Assembly (NCBI GenBank): GCA_021613535.1
Contig: CP075495.1
Location: forward strand, 12,958,001-13,022,000
DNA from: Adineta vaga
Lineage: Eukaryota; Rotifera
Direction of reading: 5' to 3'
Length of the DNA stretch: 64,000 nucleotides
Within the stretch, counting starts at the first letter, position 1. Each line of letters opens with the position of its first letter. Below, in pieces: positions 46,676 to 58,882 of this stretch. The position numbers and the translations under genes are program-made. The notes beneath the pieces were generated by a model. The model was not told where the DNA came from and made no database searches. It saw only the letters and a list, made by a program, of their open reading frames with translations.

Positions 46676-48474
46676 AAGACGAAGGAGAAGCCGACAGAGA
46701 AAAGAAAACTTGTCTTGTCGTCATTAAACGGAAATATTAATGCAAAAAAATCTTTTCTCGGCCTGTTTTTCTCGTACAAGTTTTAAAAACTGTTATTGAA
46801 GATCTAACCATCTATTCATGTCAAATTCAAACGAACATACATTATAATTTATATAACAAACACGCGATTTTCTGTTTCTTTCATCATCTGACAAACAAAA
46901 TCTAGATTCGTTATTATTAATAAACAAAAATCAATAATGAATATCTGTTTATATCATAAATTTAGCTTTCGATTTGTTTGAATATCAAAATCATATGGTT
47001 TCAGTTAGATATATTATTTCAGTGGGAATAGAATTCTTCATAAGCTGGAAATATTGGACGCAGAATACAGGTTTTAGTTCAACATATTTCCGTTGTTTCA
47101 ATCAAGGCAGTCAACAGGAAACTTCGGCTATGCTGTTAGTTTATAGGCTACTTGTCAATCTCTCCTGTCTCTCATTGATGAAATAACTGAACTTCTAGAA
47201 ACTATTTTATTACAAGAGCAATCAATGTAATAACAATGCTTGATTTCATGCATGAAATACTTCCTTTATTATCTCTTCACCTTTGTCTTTCTTTTTCTTT
47301 TATAAATAGACAATTTCATCATTAGTCAAGATTATTTGACAAGATATTGTGCAGAAAAGTTATCAAGATATTGATGAGTAAGATGTCAGATAGTTTTTTA
47401 ATTCATTATAATCTATAGATGTTTACGTCAATATATTCTGAAACATCGATGAAAGAATGTCTATCATTTCCTTATGTTATCTGAAAACTATGCAAAATGT
47501 CCATATGTGACATAAAGCATTTACAATGAAGACGAAAATGCCATTATAATCCTTTCTATGATAGAAACGACAGAAGTAAATGGTCTCCTAGGGTGTGATG
47601 TTTTTTTAATCTGGAAAGACGATAAGTTCGTTTTAGATCGAATTGCTTCATAATGGTCAAGGACCTGATGTTTTCCGTCTATGTGAAGATTTTTTTTTAT
47701 CCGAAAGAAAGAAAATGATCTTGTATTAATTCAAGTCTAGAATATGAAAACATCCGACATGTGGCAAACAATGACAATCTTCTAGTGGTTCGTTGGTTGC
47801 TTTGAACATCTTCCTGCTTTATATTTGTAGAATTCATGAAAAACATTGTATTTTCTTTCTAAACGTCCGTTCTATTCTATCTCTAACATCTTGTTTACTG
47901 TTGTTCTTCGATCAACTAATGTCGATACTAGATTAAATTACAAAGAAAACGTTGAAATGAAAGAGGGAGAAAAAAGGAAATTTTACTCTTGAAGAAATCT
48001 AAAGTGAATGCAATTAAGAAAAGAAAGCAATCAAAAACCCACCCGATGAGATCATTAGTGATCAAATTGTTCTTATTGGCTGACTGTTCTTCACAAAACA
48101 ACGGATATTGAAAGAAAAGTGCAGCAAGAATAACTATGATTATAATATTGGATAGAATCATGGATAAGACTGATGAACATGACAATCGAAAAAAGAAAGA
48201 AAGCTTCGATGAAGCTAGATAATAATCACTCTCCTACAACAGTTGTTCCATTGTTAACGTCGTCGTTTCTATACATTTAGTTTTCTTCTCTCTCCGATTT
48301 TTTTCTCAATTCTGTTCTTATTTACTAAGATTATTCTGTAACAATTTTTGCCTTGCAATTGTTCACCGCATCGTAAACTCGATGCATGAATTTTTAGACG
48401 TTGCTAGTCGATTAAGGCCTTGCCTGTGCCCTTCTTCATTTTTTTCTATTGTTGTCTTTCTTTGCCCTCATCTC

Positions 48475-48497
48475 TCCCTCTCTCTCTCTCTCTCTTC
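48475..48497 (+). repeat. (TC)n microsatellite
   Basis: A run of about ten TC units inside a longer pyrimidine-rich tract. The overlapping Ser/Leu/Phe-rich open frames are a by-product. Confidence 0.85.
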
Positions 48498-49160
48498 CTT
48501 CATATTCTCGTTTTTTTCAAATTTTTCTACATCATTGTATTCGCTTGTCATGCTCAAAACCAATTTACACCAGCACTATTCTATTCATGGCAAGGAGAAG
48601 CTATAATAAACGATTACGTTCTTTTTATCGACACCCTCTTACAGTGTTCACTTTCCTATTGTTGGCCTTCATCGATTGGGATCAACGTCGCTTTCGCTTA
48701 AATAGAGTGGGAGAAAGCAACGACAAAGAATCATCAGTTCGATTTGGACTCGTTTTAATGAATAGAATGCCGGCAATGGCAAGGAGAAAAACAGACGTTA
48801 AGACTGAGAGACTCATAAAAATCATCATCATCTTTTCACATTTATTTACACTATAAAGGCAAAACACTGTTTGCATGTAAAACATTTCTTATATAATTAT
48901 AAGGATTAAGTGCGAAAGACATTTATATATTTATTTCTAATATCGTGTCAAATATATATATATATGATTGCTCTTTTTATTATTAATGTTAAGTGAAAGA
49001 CATCAATAAAACGAGTAAGAATTCCCTTAGTTAGTCCTAGTTTAATCATGTCTTAATACAATGTTTTTAATAATCTAATTTCAGTTTGATTTGTTCTTTA
49101 TCTATTCTGAATATCCCTGTCATCAATACACACATACAAGTTTCATTTCATGTCATCTTG

Positions 49161-49188
49161 TCTATCTATCTATCTATCTATCTATCTG
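49161..49188 (+). repeat. (TATC)n microsatellite
   Basis: About seven TATC units. Confidence 0.9.
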
Positions 49189-50379
49189 TTTCTCTCTTTC
49201 CGTCAAAACTTACTGCTCTATACTTGTCATATGTTTGTATATCATGTCATGATTACTGCAATGTTTAGTTCTTAGACTAATTAGCATAAGAATGTGTATC
49301 CATATTAAAGAGCCGTAATTGATTCAATCATATGACAACAAAATAGATGAATATTAACGAAATGTCTAAATATGCTGGATATTTTTTTTTATTGAATTTC
49401 TCTTAAATATAACTTCGTTTATAGTTTCTCGATGAAATATAATAATCATAGTCCAAAAGAAGCAAAAAAAACAAGATATATGTTTCTAAGAGACTTCCAG
49501 AAAAGAAGAAGAAAAAGAAACGGAAGGAGAGAAGAAATTAATACAATCCGATGATGCTTATGTGAACACATCGAATACAAGCGTATAGAGTAACTACCGT
49601 TAACTGCAGGATTACAAGAAAAAGATTTTATGTTAAAATGTTTTTAAATAGCACTATAAATGGAATGAACGAATAGAATAAGTCGTTGGCATCATCTACA
49701 TTTCATCATTACTTAGATTGTATAACAAAGAGTAATGCATTGCCGCTATTAGATTTCATGCTGAACAAATTCTTTGCTCTCTTTCTCTCTTTTAGTAGCT
49801 ATCTTCGAGGAATCAAGATAGGAGCATTAGTTAGCAATGAATTCACTGATGTTGAATATCCGGATCGTATGCAAAAAGAAATTTCAAGGCATGATTCCTA
49901 TCTAAAAAACTTTCCGTTTTTCTTCAATTTATTCGATGTAAGAAAGATAATTGTCAATTTTATTTCTATTAATCTACTTCATTTATTGTTGACAATCGAT
50001 TAAATCGTTATTCAAAATTCATTTTTATCGATTAAGAATATATCTCTATTCTTTCTCTCTTTCTTTCTCATTAATTGTAGGTGTTAATAATAAGACATTC
50101 AAAGAAATAGTAAATAAATAAGAGTAATATAACGCAATGATTTAACTGAATAAGACAAAGAGAAACGAGAGCAAATATAAATTGAGATCGTTGTTATTCT
50201 ATTGTTCGTCTATCTTGATTTTACAATAAGTTTCTTATCGAAAGGTTTAAATACTTTTTCCCGACAATAATACGAATACCATTAATTTCCATGTACCTGT
50301 CATTCATCATTCTTCTCTATTCTATGCGTAGGTTTAATTAAAGTACAAAGTTCTTGAATCGGAAGCCAAGAACAAAAAA

Positions 50380-50619
50380 CTAAAGAAAGCGAATATCTAC
50401 ATAAATAACATACCAATCATGAGATGATGCACGTTCTGTATCAATCATTTTCTGCCATAGCCGATGATTTGGATGACCATCTTGCAAATCAATTACATCT
50501 GATAGGAATTTCGATGTTGCTGTACTAGTCGTACTTGTAATTATTTGTACGGCCAATGAGTAAATTTGATTGTAGATTGAAAGGAAAATAACTGTGGATA
50601 GGAAATGTATGAGGCGCAT
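50380..50619 (-). CDS. Possible secreted-protein first exon or short secreted peptide
   Basis: ATG at 50619 opens a good signal peptide (MRLIHFLSTVIFLSIYNQIY), then a Ser/Thr stretch (ITSTTSTATSKFLSDVID) and a polar segment (GHPNHRLWQKMIDTERASSH). A donor-like G|GTATGTTA follows the Trp codon near 50414, or translation runs on to a stop at 50380 giving 79 residues. No homology recognised. No downstream exon was found on the minus strand before the channel gene at 46068. Confidence 0.3.
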   Translation of the reverse strand: MRLIHFLSTVIFLSIYNQIYSLAVQIITSTTSTATSKFLSDVIDLQDGHPNHRLWQKMIDTERASSHDWYVIYVDIRFL

Positions 50620-53283
50620 GGCATATTACGACATGTATTTAGACTGACTAAATGTCAGCCAGGAGGTGAATTATTCATCCATATCATTGCATCTGATTGT
50701 CCATCTGACACTTGTTTTGATGAATTTCTATGAATATATGTATATTGCGATGGAGATTTCGTATCGTTATGTAAAATAGTCAAAAAGAAAACTCGATGCT
50801 GATAGAAACAAAATGAAGCAAAAAAAAGAAAGTGAAGAAGAAAAGAACAGACGAGCCGCAACGATGTATTACATACAACGTAGCAGATTTGTTATTTTTT
50901 ATTTTCAGTTTTGTTCATTTCCACATTATACTTCTGCTCCCTTTCTCTTTCTCTCCTCCTTTTTTTTCTCTTCTTTCTTTTCTTTGCGTGTGTCACGAGT
51001 CATCTAGCAAGAAGAAAAGATCTTATTTTTCCTTCGTCTTTTTCTTCTGATAATGATAATGGAGTAGATGGTGATGATGAGCCGTCTTCCTTTCTCTCAT
51101 CTTCACTTCTTACTGTTATTAGAATATGTCTTCCGTTTCTTATTTTATCGTTCTCTTTTAGTTACCGTGTCATCAATTTTGTTAAGCCGTTTTCTTTTCC
51201 TACAAAACATTAATAATTCATTGGACATGTTATGTTTCGCGATGATCCTTACATATAAATGGATCGCTCTCGACTAAATCCTTCTCCTACCTGAAAGATA
51301 ACATAAAGAAACATTCAGAGATTCTATTCACAGAAATTATTATGCCGGAATACATATTACTTAATTTTCTTCTTTTCGCTGGCAAATATTCAATACTTAT
51401 ATATGAAAACATAAAAGGCAGTAAAAAGAAAAGAGAATAAGAAGAACATAAGTATATGCAGTGCTCGAGCAAACCTATTCAAGTACAAACAAATGAATGG
51501 AAGAAAGAAAGAAAGAACTTTTTTTTTGAGAAAGTTCATCGAAATAACTTAATCATTCTTGATCAAAAAAAGACTGGGATAGAATAGTTTTTAAGTTGAT
51601 GTTCTTATTTTTTTGAAGAGAAAAATGGATGGCTATTATCATAAAGATAAATAGAATACTTTGTCATCATTATTTATAATCAATTGCTAGAAATACAATT
51701 AATGTATTCATATTCCACTTATTTAAAATAGAATATTCTTTGTTTTTAATAATTAATTAAATAGTTGTCGATAAATCAGTCGACAATTGGTAACATTCAT
51801 TTTTCCTCTTTCTTTTTTAATTAAAACCATGAGGATGTGGGATGGCACAAAGAACGACAAGTACATTTATAAGATGAACATAGCAAATCAATGACAGTAA
51901 TTCAAATGAAATATGACAGAACTTCTCAATATATCAAACTAAAAGAGATTCTATTAGAATACATTCAATGACATGAATTTATGTATCTATGCACACCGAA
52001 AAGTCATCTTGAACAACTGAAATAAGAATTTTTCATACTTGTTGTCACTTTGTGAGTAAATGACAAAATTAATTAGAAAACATAGATCCAGAGTGCGCTT
52101 TCTTAAAGGGCAAGATCAAATGAAAATGCAGATTATTTTCCTTGGAATAAAATGAGAGTTTCTCTTCTTTTCTTTTTTTGTGTGACTATTTTAAAGTTGT
52201 TATCATTACCACCAGCAAGCAAAATCAATCATTTGTTCCGTTTCTAATAATTTCTGTTGAATAGAGCGGAAATCAATAGGCGTTTGATAATATTCACTCA
52301 ATCAAGTTTTTAGTCTAGAGGAGAAAAATATTCAAGGGTAACAATTGAAACGAATGGGGGGATAGGAAAAAAAGCACAGTTCATAAAGAATTCCTTTCTT
52401 TTTTCTTCATCAATCAATTATTTAACATTGAACATCGGTATCGACGTTCAAAAAAGAATAAGCCTTTTTTCTTCTTCTTATTCGACTAAAACGATCATTG
52501 AACTATTCTCTAAGCAAAGAAATTTAAACGCTCTATTATGAACGATCTCAGGAGAATTCGAACGAACCAACAAGTAATTGACATATGATTAGATATAGCA
52601 AAGAAAGAGAATTAAATTCAATACAGAAAATTTGTAATCATATTTTGATTCTCAACATCTGTGTCAACTCCTCAAAGACTAATAATCACAGTCTGATTAA
52701 TCAGTTGACCTTGAGAGTATTACAAATATCTGATCCGATGTTTGTTTGTGTTTTTCCTATTTTATGGAAAATCAACATAGTTAAAAGTTAGTTTTCTTAT
52801 TTTCTAGAAATAGAAATAATATTCAATCTTATTAGAAAAAATGAAAATATATTTAATAATTTATATATTGAATATCAAATATGACATATAATCATTCAGA
52901 ATCAATTTAATCTAGTCGAAATGATATGATCTTTACTTCCTTTTTCTCTATATATTAATTATAATCTATTCTGAATGAATAAAAAGAATGCTTCTCATAT
53001 AGAATAAATTGATTATAAGAGAATGTTGATCATAGTTTTGAAAAAGTTGATGAAAGCAAATAATTTATGATTATGTTAAAGAACTAAATATGGATTATAA
53101 CAAAAGAAAAAGTAAATATTAGAATTGCTGCATAACCAACCAAGAAAAGAAAACGAAATATGTAACATCAAAACATATTTAAGCGTAGAGCGAGAGAAAA
53201 GGAATGTAATAGAACATTATCTGTAATAAAATAATAACGAAAGAAATAATATGCTCGAGAGAAAAGAATTGATCACAGAAATG

Positions 53284-56166
53284 TTAATTATTATTGTTTT
53301 GTTCATTTTTATCGTCAGTGGAATGTTTGATTTCATCATTTGTTGATGAAGATATAGTAGTATGAGTTTGATCATCATTATGTGTTGGAGCATGTGGTGA
53401 TTGTTTATTAATTTGCATTCGATAAGCATAAGTATTTTCAGTAGATTCAACACGACCAGAATTCAAATCAAATGATCGACCTTTTGTTGCGAGTGGTGAT
53501 GCAGTTGGTGATGGACTCCACCAAGACATTATATCTAAATATGGAGAAAAGAAAATAGAAATGTATTATCATGAGAATCACAGAAGATCTTACTTGAAAT
53601 TACGGGTAATTGTCGCAAAAGACCTTCTTGTGCAAGTATTTGTTGATTTTCATTTTGTAAATCATTTTGAACTTGTTCAATACCTTGTTTTATTTTTTCG
53701 GCCATATCTTCGACATATTTCAATGCAATTTCAGTTTCTTTACCACCATCAGCTATTTTCTGTAATAATACATCAAGATCATCACGTTTTCGAATCATTC
53801 CTAAACGTAAATAAAACATGGTATCTTGATCATTACTACTGCCACCACCTAATGAAAATGCTGAATCATTTGTTTGTAATTTTCGAGCTAATTCAGCTTG
53901 AATTGTATTGATTTCATTTGAAGATACTTCATCTTTTTCATGACTAGGAATATAACGAACTGCTCCAATACCAGCCCAATGTGGCATTGGAATCGATACA
54001 AGATTTTCATATTTTTTTACAATTGTTACTAGACGTGCACGTGCAGTCATTGTTGCAAGAAGTATATCAGTATAACGTTGAAGATCATCGAGAAACGTTT
54101 CCATATCATGTTCATCGATATCATCAAGTGAATGTTCTAATGGAGAAAAACAAATACCATGTGCTGCTGTTTGATGTGATGAATTTTCTGTTGAATTAAT
54201 CATTTTAAATTGAACACGTTCTTGTATATCTAAATTCATTTTCGGATATTGTTGACAAAGTTTGTCGAATAACCAAAGATTGAGAAGATCAACATAATCA
54301 TAAAGACCATCCAAAGATTCAATCTAAATTGCAAAAAAACAATACTTAAGTCTCTTCTTTTTCGTCCTAATAGACATCATCTCATTATTCTAGTCTATTT
54401 TCGAACAATTGTGTCACAATGTACAAACAGTATTTTGATTAAAAAAAATGACAGAGATAAGAATAACATTGCATGCATACAAAATGAAATTTATCATTCT
54501 TTTGAGTATATCAAGAATTCAAATATGAAAATGTGCAAGAACGTAGAATCGCAATTTCTTTCAAATGTATTATGTCTCTAATGGTTATAGTTCACAATAA
54601 CCTGAAAAAGACGTCTCAAATTTCAGATTATAGATATTTATTATAGATTATTGCATTCAGAAATATGACTTTCATATTTGATCGTTTCTATTTTAAACAA
54701 ATCTAAGTTGTAGACTTACTTCTGGTATATCTCTTGTTTCAAAACGGAAAATAACGGCAGATTTTAGTAATAAATCATCTGGCGCATCACCTTCACAAAT
54801 ACGTTTATAATTTAAAAGTCCTTGATTATCATCATCATTAAGAATGCTATGGATTTCATGTGTTTTAGACGTTTTAATAATAAATTCAATAGATCAAAGG
54901 AATGTTTCATATGATAAAGTACATTCGCTTTTGAACATCGTTGACTTATTGACCAAATACTTAGAAAACCAATTGATGGACTACGTAGAATATGTTCATA
55001 AAATAGTGGAATTATTAATGAATTATTATCATTTGTTGTAGTTGAAGAAGAAGAAGCAGATGATGTTCGGTTTGTACTTATTGTTGATGAATCATCATTT
55101 TTGATTTGTTCATTGTGTACAGAATTGAATTCGATTTGTCTATTACTTGTCATTGATACAATCGGTCGAATAAAAAATGTTAAATACGGTAAATTTTGAA
55201 TTCCAAATAATTTTGATGTATCGATAGTTAAACTATCGCAACTAATATTCACATTATCTTTTACATTTGATACTAAGGCTAATGAACATAAGAGATCACC
55301 AATAACATGAAGCCAAAGATTATTTTGATGGGAAAATTCTTTCAATTTGGTTAATTCATCACAACGACCATAGTCATTCGTACCTAAACAATGATCACAT
55401 TCTCAAAACACGTTTCATTTATTTGATTCAATAAATCTTACCGGCATTTGCAATAATCATCAATGGATAAGAATTTATATCATTGAGATCTCTTCGAACT
55501 AATTCCTTAAGCTGATCAACATCGATAATATCTTCAAATAGAATATCTTTTCGAACATGTTCAAATCTAATATTCGATATCGATGTTAACAACTCATTTT
55601 TGAGATCTATATTAAAATTTGCTGGAACATATACAACTGCTTTTCGTCCGGCCATTTCATTATTCGAATTCGCTTGTTTTAATACATAACGTATGATTTG
55701 TGAAAACGTTTCTGAATAAAGTGTCGAATAAATCACTGTATGACATGAAATATGTAATAAATCTCGACACCAATCGACAATTTCATTTTGATATTTTGGT
55801 AGAACAGATAATTTTGTATCATAAGGAAGTATATCGAAAAACGCAGAAATCTAAATGAAATAATGAAAGAAAAAAAAGGATGAATTTGATTTGAATACTT
55901 ACCATTGATACATCACCAACACATTGTAAATATTTATTCCAGACACTATGAGCACATTCTCGAGCTTCTTCATCTTCTTGTAAAAAGGATAAACAATAAG
56001 ACATAAAATCATTTTTTATTCGATCATTTAATTCAACGAGATGAGTTGAATGATCATCGATTTCTTCTTCTTCATCATCTTCATCCTCATTATCAACAAT
56101 ACGAGGATTATCTAAAGATTTTGTTCGAACTTGTAAATCTGTTATTCCGTTGACTTTTTGTTCCAT
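53284..56166 (-). CDS. PDXDC1: PDXDC1-like pyridoxal-dependent decarboxylase-domain protein
   Basis: Exons 56166-55903, 55850-55442, 55383-54720, 54323-53594, 53534-53284. The N-terminus is acidic (DNEDEDDEEEEIDD). The PLP-fold half contains NSYPLMIIANAGTNDYGRCD and NNLWLHVIGDLLCSLAL, where human PDXDC1 has LWLHVEG. The second half has MPHWAGIGAVRYI, TMFYLRLGMI, GIEQVQNDLQNENQQ, EGLLRQLPVIS and GRSFDLNSGRVESTENTYAY, the last matching the family's conserved C-terminal block. I see no clear catalytic PLP lysine, in keeping with a doubtful decarboxylase. At about 54888-54895 the frame slips within CTAAAACACATG (LLKRLK continues as THEIHSILNDDD one frame away). Exons total 2318 nt, one short of a multiple of three, so an AAAA to AAAAA correction restores it. 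Confidence 0.9.
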
Positions 56167-56209
56167 CTTTTTTTTCAATCTATAACGAAAAAAACCTATG
56201 ATCATATCA

Positions 56210-57758
56210 TAATCCTTCTATAGGAAAAAAAGAAGAAAAAAAACTTCGATTGTATATAATCAGTTGAATGTTATGCATATGTTTTCAACGAGTTACCTTA
56301 ATATGTATATGATGAATGCCAATCATATTGCATATAACCATGCATGTTCGGTCTCATTTTCTTTTTTCTTTCTATTTCTCGTCGTTCGGTTTTTTATTTC
56401 TATTTTGTTAGCAAGTAGGATGTAAGGACGTGGCAGTCTAAAGAAAAATAAAAAAAAGAAACAGACGCATGGTATGTTTGTCTCGCTTCGCCTTATGATT
56501 GGTAGAATAAAAGTAAAACAAAATTTACGTCATCATCGTCTTCTATTGAACATTCGAGAGAAAATCAGACCAGTCTTTTTCAGAGTAATCGAACGATCGA
56601 AAGTATGAGAATTATGAAAACGAATTTCGAATGTCAAAAATGGAGAAAAAGTCGAAGAAGAAGAATATAGTCTACTACTCATGTAGAAAGTCTTAAATCA
56701 ATAAAATATTCGCCTCAAACAAAGCAGATGAACAATAACTCATTGAGATAATAAATAAGAAGTGTCATTAATAATGTAGACAAATGAATAGTAGAGAAAT
56801 TTCTTCGATAAAAGTGAATATAGTGGACTTCTATCAGAAATATTAATGAAAGAAATTCAAAACATATATGCTTAGTTACATAGAAATATGCAAAGTATTT
56901 CAATTTTTCTCTCATTATTTTAGACTAGAAAACAATGCACATATGCTTAATATTATACACTCGTTTCCGTTCTATTATAGACAAATGTCTACGATGAATG
57001 TATTTGACGTTTTTATAGATACTTAAACTTACTTCTTCTTCTTCTCTGTCAGTTTTATTGTTGTCAATATGTTGTATGAATGATACCAATCGGATTCTTG
57101 CAAGCATACTCTGTGCATTTAGAACTTCAACAGATGTCATCCATTGTTATTATTTGTTTCGAGTGAAAAAAAGTCATCTTATCATTTTATCATCGAAGAA
57201 TTGAAGACAGAATCTTTTTTCTCTCTCGGCATAGACATAACGAAGAAATATTCTGACATTTTCATGTCATTATGATCTGCCGTGGTCAAAATTACAGATC
57301 TGTATGAAAATGGATTCGAAAATCGACTTTAGTACGTATTTCTTTCGGCCAAGAGTTAGAATAAATGAAGAGTGTATAGTGATTTCCAATCATTCTCATC
57401 ATTCAGAATCTCACTGATTGAGTTGCACAGATCTAATTTATCTTTATCACAGATGAAGTCCGCTTCTATCATTTCGATTATGAATTCTGTTCTTGTGTTT
57501 ATTTTAAAAATATAAAATAAACGTCTTGTATGCTTTAAAGCATGTCTAAAATTGGATATTTCACAATACATCAGAAGTATGTCGTCATTCGATGTGTCAT
57601 CGAAACTAAAATGTATAAAAGATGAATAATGACGACATGGTGTTTCGTTGCAATATAATGTTTTTTCCTAAAGTTACTCGGCAGACATCAACAAAAGAGA
57701 CAACTTACTTTCTATTTGAATTTAACCTCGTTTAAAACTTATTACAAACAACCAAAAA
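56210..57758. other. Divergent intergenic region between PDXDC1 and the RING gene
   Basis: AT-rich sequence with only short unconvincing open frames on the minus strand, for example at 57140 and 57571. Presumed promoters for both flanking genes. Nothing else seen. Confidence 0.5.
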
Positions 57759-58468
57759 ATGAACGATGAATGGAGTCGATGTCCAATTTGTTTCGAGGAT
57801 TATTCACGAGAGCACAGACCAACAACATTTACTTGTGGTCATTCAACATGCATTGATCACACAATAGGTACTCGACGTTTACAAAATTGTATGTAATTAT
57901 ATCTTTCTATTATAATTTATATATGATACTTTGTACAAAGGTCCTATTTGTCGACAGCCATTAGGATATAGCAGAGAATATCATATATCATATAATCTCG
58001 AAGAAGCTTCACGTTTTCTTCAAACGATTAAAAATGCTATTGATTGGTCAAAAATTGAACTTCCTTCTGGAACAGCTATTGATGATAATGAGCGTAATAA
58101 TTTAGAAATGATTCATCGTGATGAAGTCTATGCTCGTCGATTACAAGCAGAACTTAATCGAAGACAAACTAGAACAGTAAATCAAAATGCACAAGCAAAT
58201 GAAGCAAGAGTCAGACCAAATGAACCTGTTGGTTACGCAAAACAATGTGGTCACCGATGTGATCTTCTTTCGACCACACGATGCTGTACATGTTCAGGTA
58301 AAAACATTGTCTGCAAAGAAAAGATTCTTTTTCTTTCAATTTATATTTTCAACAGATCATCGACCCCCTAGACAAAATAATACGTATCAAACCTATGTTG
58401 ATGGTCAAGGAATTGTAAATAGTGCGGCGCGTAATCAATTTTACTGTTCGACTTGTAAACAACAATGA
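57759..58468 (+). CDS. Small RING-finger protein, probable E3 ubiquitin ligase
   Basis: Exons 57759-57888, 57941-58297, 58356-58468; 600 nt, 199 residues. The RING starts at residue 8: CPICFEDYSREHRPTTFTCG, then HSTCIDHTIG, and across the first intron NCPICRQPL, giving a complete C3HC4-type set. A helical, charged middle follows (IHRDEVYARRLQAELNRRQ). The C-terminus carries more Cys/His: CGHRCD, TRCCTCSD and FYCSTCKQQ at the very end, possibly a second zinc site. It resembles the many lineage-specific short RING proteins of invertebrates; no orthologue is recognised. Confidence 0.8.
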
Positions 58469-58882
58469 TACGATTATTGATAGTTCGATCAAAAATAGTT
58501 TTCTACATTTTGTGATAAGAAAGTTCTGATAGTTTCGTGTTTATACACAATAATTTTTTAAAGATGTCGAACAAATACAAGTTTATATATACTATAAAGA
58601 AAGTCGATAGAAATCTATGCAAGATCATCACTAATTCCAGCAGAAATTTTCTTGATGATAATATCGTTGATGTGTTTCGTTTGAAAAAAATTATTTCAAA
58701 TTAAAAAAAGTCATTTAAAAAAAAAGCTAATTTGGTTATGTTTGTTTCATAAAAATAGACGAAATGATAAATAAGAAATAAAGAAGTCCTTATGTTCTAT
58801 ATAGATACAATGAGATCGGTTCTTTTTCTTAGGAAGGATCTGTTTATGTCTGTCATTGAAGATTGTGTTTGTTGAGATTTGT

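Larger units (their letters stand above)
46069..53283. other. 7-kb gene-poor region with simple repeats
   Basis: No exon series or recognised protein. Several patches are strongly purine- or pyrimidine-skewed: GA repeats at about 46610-46675, CT at 48455-48510, TATC at 49161-49188, and pyrimidine-rich sequence at about 50930-51060. Two minus-strand frames start with signal-peptide-like segments and reach a good donor: 48185 (MSCSSVLSMILSNIIIIVIL, donor at about 48042) and 50619 (MRLIHFLSTVIFLSIYNQIY, donor at about 50414). They may be first exons of genes whose other exons I cannot find. Confidence 0.45.

Noticed and set aside
46446-46779. Two overlapping minus-strand frames rich in Ser, Leu and Phe
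   Set aside because: Complement of a GA repeat tract; low-complexity artefact.
48382-48856. Overlapping Ser/Leu/Phe-rich open frames on the + strand
   Set aside because: They arise from a pyrimidine-rich simple repeat. All three frames are open with no splice or codon support.
50813-51277. Several + strand frames, some with membrane-like stretches
   Set aside because: Pyrimidine-biased DNA with overlapping open frames and no conserved motif.
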